DNA of 64,000 bases from Membranipora membranacea (Eukaryota; Bryozoa; Gymnolaemata; Cheilostomatida; Membraniporidae): contig OU612070.1 of NCBI GenBank assembly GCA_914767715.1, forward strand, positions 28,384,025 through 28,448,024, read 5' to 3'. Position numbers and translations under genes: made by a program. Positions 11,434 to 25,200 of this stretch are shown here, in pieces (position 1 is the stretch's first letter; each line of letters starts with the position of its first letter). Below the pieces are notes generated by a model that saw only the letters and a program-made list of their open reading frames with translations, searched no databases and had not been told where the DNA came from.

Positions 11434-11920
11434 TTTTTCAGTTAGTAATATGGATGAATCAGGAAATGCAATAAAATTGGCATTGAGCAACCAATGTTGT
11501 TTAGTTCATTTGGGGAACCAGCATGACACACACCAACACTACAAATAATAAAGTGCAATGGTGAATGGATAAATAACTCTCTCTCAAAATTAACTAACTC
11601 GTAACTGGGAGGAAAAATTATGGATTTTGGAAATTGAGGAAACAGAACTTAGTCTACATGATCTGGTGGGCGTGTGACTATACCCACATATATAATAATA
11701 AATTGTTGAAGGAATGTGGTTATAGGTCAAGTTCATTCAATGAAACGTTTGCCCAATCAGGAATGAGATAAGTGATTTTGGGCCAATCAATTGTCTGCCT
11801 GTTTCTTGCCACAATATTTGAAAAGGAAACCCTGAAATGTAAAAATTTGTAACATTCTTGTCCAAATTTTTAAAGATTATGAGTTATTGATGCTGAAAGC
11901 AGTTTTGCAGTAAATCAACA
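11434..11920. promoter_or_regulatory. Bidirectional BLOC1S6-CENPE promoter with CCAAT boxes and CHR-like motif
   Basis: 487 bp separate the two divergent start codons. CCAAT occurs at 11753-11757 and 11783-11787, 30 bp apart. TTTGAA occurs at 11817-11822, 34 bp after the second CCAAT. Two NF-Y-type CCAAT boxes about a helical multiple apart, followed by a cell-cycle homology region (TTTGAA) near the start site, is the layout of G2/M genes bound by NF-Y and MuvB. That suits CENPE. The motifs are visible; their use is inferred. Confidence 0.5.
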
Positions 11921-14900
11921 ATGTCTGACCAAACCCCCAGCCGACAGGTTGTGGCTGTCAGGGTCAGGCCCCTCATTAAAAGGTAAGAATACGGATAGTT
12001 AATTAATTTATTCATTCACTCAATGACTCATGTCACTGAGTGACTGTCACTTGCTTGAGTTTTGAGATAATAAATGAATAATAAGTATGTTAAATGTTTG
12101 TCCTACAACAATTCAATAAAAGGGGGATAATTGGTTCATCCCCATTTAGCAATTAATTAGTTACTGCTAGTGTAAACGCTTAGTTATTGGTTTTCAAACT
12201 CACTATTGTGTAAGCTAAATCCATACTCTGATGATGATTACAGAAATATGCCTAACTTGTCTTAATTAGTACAGACAGTAGTCTGAGCAATGGTCTGACC
12301 TCCTTTTCATTGGTCTGAGTGACTGACTGTGAGTTAGGTTTTTTTGGGTCATTTATCCTGTGGACCACAGGTCTTCTGTATTTATGCAAGCCCAGCGATT
12401 GAATGGCCCAGTTGACAAGGTCTCTACTCAACCATTGCGGCAATTCTGAGTACTTTTTAAAGTGCTGCTTAGGAGGAGCTAAACTAGTGCTGCCACTAGG
12501 GCAAACTTTTGCTCATTGAATTCTGTTTAGCTCCAAGATAACTCATTGAGACTTTAATCTCAGAATTATCACCTAAGCCTAATGGGTAAATAATTTGCAC
12601 AAACCGATCTTCAAAAACAGGGTATGAAACTAACGCACTAGGTGATGGCGTCATTATTGTCAACTAGTAAAACGGTAACAACAACGGTCACAATGCACGC
12701 TAGATAATTTGGTTCTTATTATGATTATGACGATCAGTTTGTGCAAATTATTTGCACGTTAGGTGACAATGCTGAATTTGCAGCCTTATATTATTTGTTT
12801 TGAACTACAGCTATTGTACAGATAAAAGAACTGTTATAATATAAAGCCCCCTTATCTTTTACTCCAACAGGGAACTCAAAAACAATTCCCCAATTCATTG
12901 GAAGACATCTGAACAGGAGATTACTCGGATATCGACAGACTCAAACCCAACTCACTATGTGTTCGGTAAGTTTGTATAGCTATCACAAGTACAATCCCAA
13001 CTCACTATGTGTTCGGCAAGTTTGTATCACAAGTAGTAAGATGGGTCACTCCCTAAGATATTTGCATTAAAAAAAGAATCACGAGTGAGCTTTGATTTAG
13101 GGGCGAGTCACGTTTTTACCCTAATTCTATTCAGATAGAGACTATTCCTTTGTCTGCTGATCTAATAAGTCAGTCTGTAGTTGTGATTAGTGTTTATCCT
13201 GCAATGGATTCGAATCTTAACTGGTCGTTACTTTTCTAGATCGTGTCATTGGCCCTTCCGAAAATAACGAAGATGTTTACTGTGCTGTTGCCAAGGATAT
13301 CGTCTGCGGTGCCATACAAGGTAAGTGGAAGACATTTGATCTGCTGTCTTTAGGACTCAGCTTCATGTCAGCAGGATATTTAGTGAAGGTAAATTGCTGC
13401 TGTCTATGCTAAAGTAATACATTGTGAATAAATGGGAATGGACAGAAGCACCAACAAACAATTTGATGTTTGGGTTATCTGTGTACAAGTAATATCCGGA
13501 ACATGTAACATTTATTTGGCAAGATAGCATCAAAGCTCCACTGAATAAGTATAGTGAATTTTTGTCATGTTTTTCACACTGGCATGCAATACAAATCAGC
13601 TCAGGATCTTTCTTGCCCAAGATCCGGATTTAACTCAATCTGATTTATTGAGGATGACAGCATCTAAGATTTAAAGCTTGAGTTTCTTGTTCTTTGGGCG
13701 AGGAGATTAAAAATACTTGATGTCATAGCAACAAGTCATGTACAGCGGATAAACACTATGGTTCCATGGGTCGATTTTGTGGTTCACTCCAATTTCGAAT
13801 GGTTAGAATCCAGTGGATTCTAACCATTCCCATGATGGGAAAAACATGAAAAGAATCCGCCGCGGCCGAGACTTGAACCCCGGCCTCCCCCCCTGAAATC
13901 CCTTTGAAGGCATTGTGTACAAGCGCGCTAACCCTAACCCTTCAGCCACGCCGCCAATTAGGAAATAGGTAGAATAAACACGGATTGGATATTCGGTCCA
14001 AAAAGTCATTCGTCACAATCGGAATTTGACTTTAATGCCATTTCTATGGGGCGATTACTACCGAAATCCTTACATAATCGATCCATGGAACCATAGTGAA
14101 TGACAAATCCTGAATTGTTATTTCCTAATGAGAATATTGTTTTTTTGTGATGAATATGATTATTGACAATTGAAAAATTGGAAAGGCTCCTTGTAATAGT
14201 GGAAAGGCCTATCCCGCCTTGCTGGGTACAGCACTGTCATGGATGTATCGGATACTTTTGAATTTACAATTTGCTCATATCATGCATTGATCAAATGTGG
14301 ATTATTATTTTGAGACCTTAGCGTTTACATTGATCTAAATGTACATTGGCTTCTTCCTACCTCTGTAAAACATGATCTTCTTTTACAATGGCAATTGGGC
14401 CACTGTGATATGGTAGGGTATAATATGTTGCATAATAGTATTGACAACAGACAGCATTTAGTGAGATAAATATATTATCTAGATATATATCCTTACTCTG
14501 TGAAATTATGTTATTTGTAATCTGTTGAATTGTAGGCGTCTATAGCTCATGAACCAACCGGTAGATCCCAATCAAACTTGGGCACGATATAAATACATAA
14601 TTCTAGACGATAAATTGCAAACTAAATTTGTGAGAGATGATAGAAACTGTAGGCTGCATACAGCGATTTGCAGCAGTTTTTCAAATCACATGGGTTTAGT
14701 ATCCATGTCTGAAAGCCTTCTCTGGAAAGCTTTTATTTAGTATCTTACATGAAGTTGTTCAGTTTATTTTCATATAAATCCATCTTATAATGATCATAAT
14801 TGACCAGCTAGAATTCTTGACTTGGGGGCGGGGGGGGGGGGGGCTTTCAATTAGGATGAGGGATAATTTTTAAAGCAAATTATCACTATCATATTGCTCA

Positions 14901-17900
14901 AAATTATCACTCACCATTAGTCTTTCAATTTGACAATTTCGTTCCCAAATCGCTCATTCAGAAATGTATAAAATTCCATCAATGAGTGAGCGATTTGGGA
15001 ACGAGACCCTAGCCACATTCACTATGTTTCCATGTGTCGATTTTGTAAGGATTTCGGGAGTAATCGCCCCATGGAACGGCATTAAAGTCAAATTCTGATT
15101 GTGACGAATGACTTTTTGGACGGAATATCCATACCGTGTTTATTCTACCTATTTCCTAATTGGCGGCGTGGCTGAAGGGTTAGCGCGCTTGTACACAATG
15201 CCTTCAAAGGGATTACACGCGGAAGGCCGGGGTTTTTCCCATCATGGGAATGGTTAGAATCCACTGCATTCTAACCATTCGAAATTGGAGTGAACCACAA
15301 AATCGAAGCATGGAACCATAGTGATTGTGACTCTGCCTTTTATAAATTGAAAGTCCCACCCCCTCCCCAGATAACAAGTATCATCATTCAGATCGGGTTT
15401 TGGAATTGCTAATAGATTAATGGTATGAGTGGCTATCACCAACGCTGCCATATGGCTCACTGGCAACATACAAGTTTTCAAATCCGACGGTTCTTGATGT
15501 TCCCAGCTTCATTCCTTACATTGACATTTTAATTTTGCACCATTACATAATAAGATGTTTATAAATAATCATTCCAATAATAACATGAGGTTGAATGACT
15601 TTATATGTTTGCCTGTGAATGTAGCCGCAGCTGCTCTATTCCTGATTGTTATTTATACTTTTCAGGGATCAACGGAACTATATTTGCTTACGGCCAGACA
15701 TCTAGTGGTAAAACATTTACTATGCTCGGCGCAGAGGGACAACCAGGCCTCATCAGATATGGAATAGATGAAATATTTCAGCTTGTTGAGCAGGTAACTA
15801 GGTGTATTTAACATTGAGGCACCACCATTGTACAAATAGGCCTATCAAGGTACTCTCATCATTCTGTCCTCCGCCTTCCTTTGTTGTTGGAGATTTGAAC
15901 ATAGAATTGAAAGATGGAAACCTTCAATTAAGTAGACTACTCACTAAGCTGCATATCAAACACCAAAGGAGCCTTTGAACTTTAAGCTGAAGAAATATAG
16001 AAATATAGATATAGTTTTATAATACAATAGAGACCACACAAAATAAAGAGTTGCATCAAAGAACAGTAATGTCAAAATGTTCTTCATATCAAAATGAAAA
16101 AAATATTGAAATTAAAATCTAAAAGGAGCTGCTCATGCCATCAGTGAAATTAAAGAGCAACCTTATTATAGATTTTACTCTCAAGTATTTGAGACTATAA
16201 ACCACCAACGTTTATTCATCAATACATGAGTGTTTGTTTCAATCCATTCTGTGTCCACAAAGTCCCTCATCTCAATTTATTTACTATTTACGAAGAAAAG
16301 CAGTATGTCTGTTTTCTTTAGAGGCCCAACCTACTATTCTCACCAATGAGAACTCATCTGATACAAAGTGTAGTTCACAAAATGTCACGCCATTAGCACT
16401 ATTTTCAATACTGGAGATTTTCTTCTTGCAACATAACAATAGTAATGACCTTGAAGAGTGCCTATCCCAATGGAAGTTTCCAACATTTCCATGTTATCAG
16501 TCATTCAAACAGAAAATTTCAACAATAACAACTTTCTTACTATCCATGAACTCATGTGACATTAAAAGACACACTAAGTGTACAAAATGAAGTGACACTC
16601 GAATAACACCAAGCCAGAACTTGTCAAGGGCAACAGCATTCGCAGATCAACATCTTAGACATATCTATATATATATATATTAATATCTATATATATATAA
16701 GATATATCTATATATAATCCCAAAATTGAGGATCAATTTTTAACGATGGTTCCAAATATTGCAACAACAGCAATACTTCCATATACTAATGGTGCCGTAG
16801 AATGCCTTTTTTTTATAAATTGCTCACTTAATTGTTTTAGGCTAAAGAGAGAATGTTTCTTATAAGTATGTCTTACCTGGAGATATATAACGAGGAGGTG
16901 AAGGATTTACTCACTGGAGAATCTAATATGAAAATAAGGGAGAGTGAGGTGAGTCATGAGGACATACTGTTATAAGCAGTGACTGATGTGGGTACATGTA
17001 GTGATGGCTAAAACGCAGAGTGGCTGATTGAACTAGGAAATAGGCCTACTTTGATGTCAGCTGATTTTTTAAATATGGCCAACTTTGAAGCAGGTTGTAA
17101 CATATATCTGGAGTTGAACCCAGTTCTCGACCTTATAAAAGTTGACAAAGGTTTGTTTAAGTTTTAAAGCTTTAGCATTACTGAATTGATGGGCCAATCA
17201 GAAGGATTGAAATCAAACCACACTTGTACTTATGAAATGTCCCTCCTCCCCCCTCCATATCCATATCCCGGTCAGATTAATCTAGACTAAGTTTGATCCA
17301 GTTTGCTTGCATTCAGAATTGCTTCCTCCACTGATCATCCGCAGGCAAATAGGCTTATCAGTAGAAGGGGAGCAAACCCAAGTGCAGGCAAACTGAATCA
17401 AACTTCATCTACCCTAATCTTTTTTGTATAATTATGATTAAGGGTTAAATATAGCTTGAACATTTTTGGACATTCTTTTCATAGACTCGACAATTGTGCA
17501 GATAACACTGCTAACACTACTAGCTCAACCAATGTTAGTTTGAACATCCATCGATCTTACTATTACTACACATCTTTGGGCTGAAACGAGAAATGATAGT
17601 TTAGTCAAATTGTGGTAAGGTAAAATAACTCTCCAGCCATAAAAGTAATGCTGCTAACATATTGTATCCACAGACAGGAGGGTTTGATAAATTATATAAA
17701 TAGGTTGATGTAATCTATAAATAGCTAGATATATTTGAATTACCTTATTATATTGTTTGTGTTGTAGGAGGGTTCTATCTATGTTGAGAATTGCGGCCAA
17801 CAGCTCGTGGAGAAGCCAGATGATGTATTCAGAATGATGGCGGAGGGAGATAAGCTGCGTCATGTCGGAGCTACCAATATGAATGAGATGAGCTCCAGGT

Positions 17901-20900
17901 CTCACGCCATCGCTACGCTGGTGAGATAGATTTCTCTATTCAGCTGTGAACTGTTATCTTAGCATATTAAAATGGCCTACCCTCAATGTTGGTTTGACAA
18001 TGACAATTACCTTTTATCATAAAAGAAAAAAAATTTAATAGAACAATCAATACCTTGGGATTCAGCACCAAAACCTACAGAGAAGATATCTTGGTGTGGT
18101 CATCTTCTCGATTGTACCCATTTGATGTATACTACATTATCATGTCTGGGCACAGGTTTAACTTTTTATTCTCTGCTGAATGATTCACACATGCAGTGAC
18201 CCAACTAATATGTTTTGTAGTATATAGAAAGTAAACTAAAGGATGATGATGAGGATTGCGCTGTACTTGTAGCCCAGCTGGTAAGTGACAGGGCTGTACT
18301 ATGTGTATACTATGTGTATACTATGTGTATACTATGTGTATGCTATGTGTATGCTATGTGTATGCTATGTGTATACTATGTGTATACTATGTGTATGCTA
18401 TGTGTATACTATGTGTATACTATGTGTATGCTATGTGTATACTATGTGTATACTATGTGTATGCTATGTGTATACTATGTGTATACTATGTGTATGCTAT
18501 GTGTATGCTATGTGTATACTATGTGTATGCTATATGTATGCTATGTGTATGCTATGTGTATACTATATGTATGCTACGTGTATACTATGTGTATGCTATG
18601 TGTATACTATGTGTATACTATGTGTATACTATGTGTATGCTATGTGTATACTATGTGTATGCTATGTGTATGCTATGTGTATACTATGTGTATACTATAT
18701 GTATGCTATATGTATGCTATGTGTATGCTATGTGTATGCTATATGTATACTATGTGTATGCTATGTGTATACTATGTGTATACTATGTGTATACTATGTG
18801 TATGCTATGTGTATGCTATGTGTATACTATGTGTATACTATGTGTATGCTATGTGTATACTATGTGTATACTATGTGTATGCTATGTGTATACTATGTGT
18901 ATACTATGTGTATGCTATGTGTATGCTATGTGTATACTATGTGTATGCTATATGTATGCTATGTGTATGCTATGTGTATACTATATGTATGCTACGTGTA
19001 TACTATGTGTATGCTATGTGTATACTATGTGTATACTATGTGTATACTATGTGTATGCTATGTGTATACTATGTGTATGCTATGTGTATGCTATGTGTAT
19101 ACTATGTGTATACTATATGTATGCTATATGTATGCTATGTGTATGCTATGTGTATGCTATATGTATACTATGTGTATGCTATGTGTATACTATGTGTATA
19201 CTATGTGTATACTATGTGTATGCTATGTGTATGCTATGTGTATACTATGTGTATACTATGTGTATGCTATGTGTATACTATGTGTATGCTATATGTATAC
19301 TATGTGTATGCTATGTGTATACTATATATATGCTACGTGTATACTATGTGTATGCTATGTGTATGCTATGTGTATACTATGTGTATACTATGTGTATGCT
19401 ATGTGTATGCTATGTGTATGCTATGTGTATGCTATGTGTATACTATGTGTATACTATGTGTATGCTATGTGTATGCTATGTGTATACTATGTGTATACTA
19501 TGTGTATGCTATGTGTATGCTATGTGTATACTATGTGTATGCTATATGTATGCTATGTGTATGCTATGTGTATACTATATGTATGCTACGTGTATACTAT
19601 GTGTATGCTATGTGTATGCTATATGTATACTATGTGTATACTATGTGTATGCTATGTGTATACTATGTGTATACTATATGTATGCTATGTGTATGCTATG
19701 TGTATACTATATGTATACACATAGCATACACATAGCATACACATAGCATACATATATGTATACTATGTGTATACTATATGTATACTATGTGTATGCTATA
19801 TGTATACTATGTGTATGCTATGTGTATACTATATGTATACTATGTGTATGCTATGTGTATACTATATGTATACTATGTGTATGCTATATGTATACTATGT
19901 GTATGCTATGTGTATACTATATGTATACTATGTGTATGCTATGTGTATACTATATGTATACTATGTGTATGCTATGTGTATACTATGTGTATGCTATATG
20001 TATACTATGTGTTTGCTATGTGTATACTATGTGTATGCTATGTGTATACTATGTATATACTATATGTATACTATGTGTATACTATGTGTATACTATGTAT
20101 ATACTATATGTATACTATGTGTATACTATGTGTATACTATGTGTATACTATGTGTATGCTATGTGTATACTATGTGTATACTATGTGTATACTATGTGTA
20201 TGCTATGTGTATACTATATGTATACTATGTGTATACTATGTATATACTATATGTATGCTATATGTATACTATGTGTATGCTATGTGTATGCTTGTGTATA
20301 CTATGTGTATGCTATGTGTATGCTATGTGTATACTATGTGTATACTATGTGTATGCTATATGTATACTATGTGTATGCTATATGTATACTATGTGTATGC
20401 TATGTGTATGCTATGTGTATACTATATGTATACTATGTGTATACTATGTGTATGCTATGTGTATACTATGTGTATGCTATGTGTATGCTATATGTATACT
20501 ATGTGTATGCTATGTGTATGCTATGTGTATACTATGTGTATGCTATGTGTATACTATGTGTATGCTATGTGTATGCTATGTGTATGCTATATGTATACTA
20601 TGTGTATACTATGTGTATACTATATGTATACTATGTGTATGCTATGTGTATACTATGTGTATACTATATGTATACTATATGTATACTATGTGCATGCTAT
20701 GTGTATGCTATGTGTATACTATGTGTATGCTATGTGTATGCTATGTGTATACTATGTGTAAACATGAATAATTCAAATCAATACTGTATTACAGAAGCCT
20801 TTCTTACACTAACTGTGGGCCACGCCTGATTGTTTGCATCTCAGCGCGAGGCTCCGTCAAACCTCCTCTGAATCTAGCCGTCGGTATACTTAACCTAACT

Positions 20901-22264
20901 AAACTATTATCTGAAACTATAGCTCCCAGTATACTAATGTTGTTTTCAAATTGATTCAATACGAATTCCAAGCTCAATAGTGATGACTTGCTTTTGTATC
21001 ATTGATATTTCCGTGATTGTTTGTAGAACTTTGTTGACCTGGCTGGATCTGAAAAGGCCGGACAGACTGGAGCTGTTGGACAAAGATTAAAAGAAGGTGG
21101 ACATATCAATGCCTCACTGCTAGCACTCTCTCACTGTATAAATAAACTAGCAGAGGCAAAGAGGTTGGTAGCTTTGTATTTGTATTGATAGATGCAGATG
21201 GACCAGTTATAATGTAATGTATCATATCCAATCCTCTGAGAAAGGTGGGTATATAACTGACTGGTATTTGTTGTGCGGATAGATGGTATAATTTTTTTGA
21301 GGTAGCAGGGTTTGGTTTTTATCATCCATTGATGCCTGTCCTTCAGTCTTGGCTCTGTTGCTGAAATAAGCAATGCACTTAGATTGTTATCATCTTTTAT
21401 TTGTGTCGTTCTAATAAACTTATCGATAAGGTCATTTAGTATTATAATAATTAAGTGGACAGAACAGACTGGTCAGTCAGCTGCAGAGATAATATAGATT
21501 AATGTACTTGATGTTTGTTTTAGTGGACACGTACCCTACAGAGATAGTAAGCTCACACGATTACTACAGAACTCTATAGGGGGTAACTCTCGTACAGCTA
21601 TAGTAGCTAATGTCACACCTGCTTCTATTGATGAAACAATCAGTACACTCAGGGTAGGCTATATGACATTATATTTGAAGTAAAGTGCCATCTCTGTGAG
21701 CTGTAAACTCATCCCAATGTGACTCACAACGTGACTAACAACGTGTCAAACTGTGAACATTATTATTCCACGATAATTTCAGGGTGAATCAAGGGATATC
21801 CTTTGGTCATAACATCATAATTAACTTAAAACAATTATTGTACAACCATGCATCTCAAGGTGTTCCCGATATTATTATACATAAGTCCTGTTAAAAATCT
21901 GCCAAAATCTAACCAGAAAGTAAAGTGAAGTCACATGAATTTATTAAATGGATTCAGTTTTGTCGCTTATTAATCTGTTGAAGTTGAGTTCCATGTTGAT
22001 ACAGAGGGAGATCCAACATGGATATTGTTGGAGTATTATGCGGGGTCTTCTTGTATTGCTTTTAATATATCATCGTTGTAACCTTGACATTCGTACATAG
22101 GTACGTAATCTTAAAATAATTTATTTTGACAGTTTGCAAGTAGAGCTAAAAAGGTGCAGTCTAAACCTGTCGTTAACGAGGTGGTGGATGATAGAACTCT
22201 CACTAGAAGACTAGAGAAGCGGGTCAAAGAACTGGAGCAGCAGCTTGCACAGAAAACAACTCTG
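11921..22264 (+). CDS. CENPE: CENPE motor-domain exons 1-10
   Basis: Exons 1-10 (about 362 residues) form one complete kinesin motor plus neck. In order: the β1 strand VVAVRVRPL, the CENP-E-like HWKTSEQEI loop, [20 protein letters not shown] around the nucleotide pocket, [19 protein letters not shown], the switch regions, the microtubule-binding [16 protein letters not shown] block, and the neck linker FASRAKKVQ. No catalytic residue is missing, so the motor should be active. The start at 11921 is the first ATG after the promoter, and MSDQTPSRQ has the usual short kinesin-7 leader. The exons are tiny (60-153 nt). The intron between exons 7 and 8 has swollen to 2.7 kb by minisatellite growth. 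Confidence 0.93.
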
Positions 22265-25200
22265 GTATGTTAACTTCACAGCTATATCCGTAGACATATC
22301 TATGGATTTATCGTTCAAACTTTTGATATAGGCTTCCTGGCAAGTGTTTGTACCAAAGAAATGTCAACAAAACTGGTATCTGGCTTTTGCTATTGATACT
22401 TGAGCTCAAACGGTTTACTAAACAACCTTAACATTATGTAATAAGACGAAACTTTAAAAATTGACTAATTTGTAGACTAGTTGGCCAGGCGGTTACCAGC
22501 AGTATGGTCTTTGCATATCCACACACTTTTGAGCATTTTAAAGCAGTATAGAAGGCTTTAAAATAAGTCATGTCATGACTTTTAAATTTCTTTTTACCTA
22601 TAAGATGTTAGATTGTCTTTTCTCTCTATGCATGAATCTACTAACTTGCCCTCACTGTCAATGGCTTTATCACTGCACCAACATAACAGTGCTAACAGTG
22701 CTAACAGTCCTAACAGTCCCAACTGTCCAAACAGTGCTAACAGTCCCAACAGTGCTAACAGTCCCAACAGTCCTAACAGTCGCTGGACTGATGTGCAAAG
22801 ATTGGAAACAAACCACTAATCCTACCCATACATACTGGCCCTGTCAATCATTCTAATTTCAAACATGATGCTTTATTTGTGGCAAAAATAGTTGATTGCA
22901 TTTGTAATTATTTCAACTCTCGAAGATTTGTAATGTACTGCTGTCAGTGCTGACGTATCATAAGGGGCTGACAGTGGCCGCTCTGATCATCAGACACTGC
23001 ATAGCAAGTGTGATGGTTAGCTGGATGTTGACATTTTAAAATGTCCCATATTCATCACATGATTAAAAATACATTGAGTAGAGGAAAGCAAGGGGACATG
23101 CCTAACGATTTATTTCTATATGTCCATACCGCCGCACTGGAATTCCAGGGTATATTGCGGATATCGCCAGTTTTAAGATGTAGAGAAACATTCTCTATAC
23201 ATGCTTTACAAGCCTCCTGTTCAGCTATAAATTCAGACTAAAAATATCACTGAATCTCTCATAACATAAGTAGATACATGATGTTAACATAAAAGTAGAT
23301 ATGTGCTTTTAATGTAGATCAAATATTGTTTTATCTATAGCTATACATACAAAGCAGTCTGCTGTTACTACCACACATCTGAGTTTTATTATGGAATTCA
23401 CTCAATGGTCCATTACTCAACAGTTGAAGCATCATAATAATGTTGGTTGAGTCATTTTGGGCTCTCCAGAAAAGTTTCAACATCAAATTCTCCCTCCACT
23501 CAAAATCAACTGCTATCATGGTTCTATCAAAACTTACAAAATGTACTGAGGGATCGATGAGATTGATTGAGATGCTCATCAACACACAGGGGTGGCTTCA
23601 TGCTGCTGGGGCCGGCCATGAGGAGGTTGTACTAGAGAAGGCCTCGAAACAGCGCTTGACTCATGGTTTCTAGCTGAAGACCTGTGTGTTGTGCAGTGGT
23701 ACACGCACCGTATGTTGTATCATATCTAGCACAGTTGTTCAAATACAAACATAAAATGAATTCAACTGCAAAATTTAGATAATACAGTTTTTGTCCAGAT
23801 AAAATACAATATCCATGTATATCATAAAACTGTAATGACACAACTACTGGCATATTTTTGAACACGCTGTGAGAATGACCTATTATGTCTTGCATCACTT
23901 GTCTGCCAAGATTAGGATGCTGCATTAGTAAGTAAGTGAGTATTTACCATGTTTAATACCTTTCATGATACTGGCCTGCATCTGCAGAATGAGTTACAAA
24001 TTTTCTCACGGTACGACTTGAGTGTCACATAAAGGGCTAGAATGTTCCAAACTCCGAGCGCCTGATGGACTTGTAGCCCCCAGAACTTAAGCTGAAGACC
24101 CAGATCCCTTTGTAGCGTTTCTGCGATAAGCTCCGATATGAAGCACCAAACACCTATTCCTGTGTATACAATAGTAGAAGTCAGCACGTACTCGCAGATT
24201 TGTTTTAACAGTACATCCTTTTCAGTCACCAAATCCTCCTGTCGTTCTTTCATTTTCCGAAATGCAAAGAAAAATTTCACAGAAAAAAGAACTATGCACG
24301 CACTCAGTACCAAGAATGGCATTGAAATCAAATATTGAAAATCTGATTGAGTGCCCAAACTCCCATACCCAATATCAAAACACATGAGGGTATCATAGAT
24401 AAAAATAAATACAACAGTCATAAGGCTCAAAATAAAGGAAAAAGTAGCAGCCAAACAAACCCAAACATTATACCCACTGATAAATTTGGTTCGACTATAT
24501 GTGAAAGGTTTTGCCAAAACCAACCAGCGTTCTATGATAGTGAACAATCTGAGTAAAAGTGTGAAATGAAGAATAAATCCAGCGCAAACCGTCACAACAA
24601 CGCCAAGTATAGGGTATGTAAATACTACAAGTCTGCGGTACATGCACAACGGTAACAGGCCAGTAACTAGACCGGTGAGAATGTCAAGTATTGTAGTAAG
24701 CCACAGTGTGATATGAAAAACTGTCCTTCGTAGGCTGCTTAGTTGGTAGATAAAAACCATGTGAAGCAAGTTTGCTGTGATGATAAACACACTTGTACCA
24801 ACTGCGGAAATTTCTGCTGCCCGACTGACGCAAATGTCTTCCAGGTGTTGTTCTCCACACAGTGAAAGATTTTTCCCTAGCGACATTAATACGGTTTTAG
24901 ATTGACTAACCCCGCTACTGCATATAATACAAACTGATGAATGCTGCGCAGAAATTATTAATAGAAGCAAACTATTACACAATGCATAACCTAGTGGTAA
25001 TTTTCAGTGTTGTGAAGCAGAGTTTTCTTCTAGTTGTGAGGCGTCATGCTGAGTCAGATAAGGTCAACTCAAAGTTGTGATATTTTGGATCAGCTCACAT
25101 TGGTGACAACTCAGAGTAGCTCCCATGCTTGGCAATCGAGGGGAAGCAACTCGATCGCATGCATTTATTTTCAAACTTCATCAGCAATAAAAAGTGAAGC

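Noticed and set aside
13857-13955. A functional tRNA gene
   Set aside because: A and B boxes are present, but I could not pair a full acceptor stem. The unit occurs three times inside the same transposon frame.
13803-14009. Minus-strand ORF in copy 1 of the CACTA-ended element
   Set aside because: It reads through the tRNA-like module and palindrome; the non-coding element explains it.
16234-16590. 118-codon plus-strand open frame in CENPE intron 4
   Set aside because: Low-complexity composition, no domain, no splice context; probably chance.
18299-20761. CRISPR-like array
   Set aside because: Units are contiguous 11-mers with no unique spacers, in an animal intron.
18285-20829. Six open frames of 327-481 codons reading [13 protein letters not shown]-like repeats
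   Set aside because: They are translations in all three phases of the stop-free 11-bp minisatellite in a CENPE intron. An 11-bp unit cannot hold a codon register, and the flanking sites match no exon.
22575-22856. ORFs reading [11 protein letters not shown] or TVLTVPTV
   Set aside because: Produced by the 9-bp minisatellite in CENPE intron 10.
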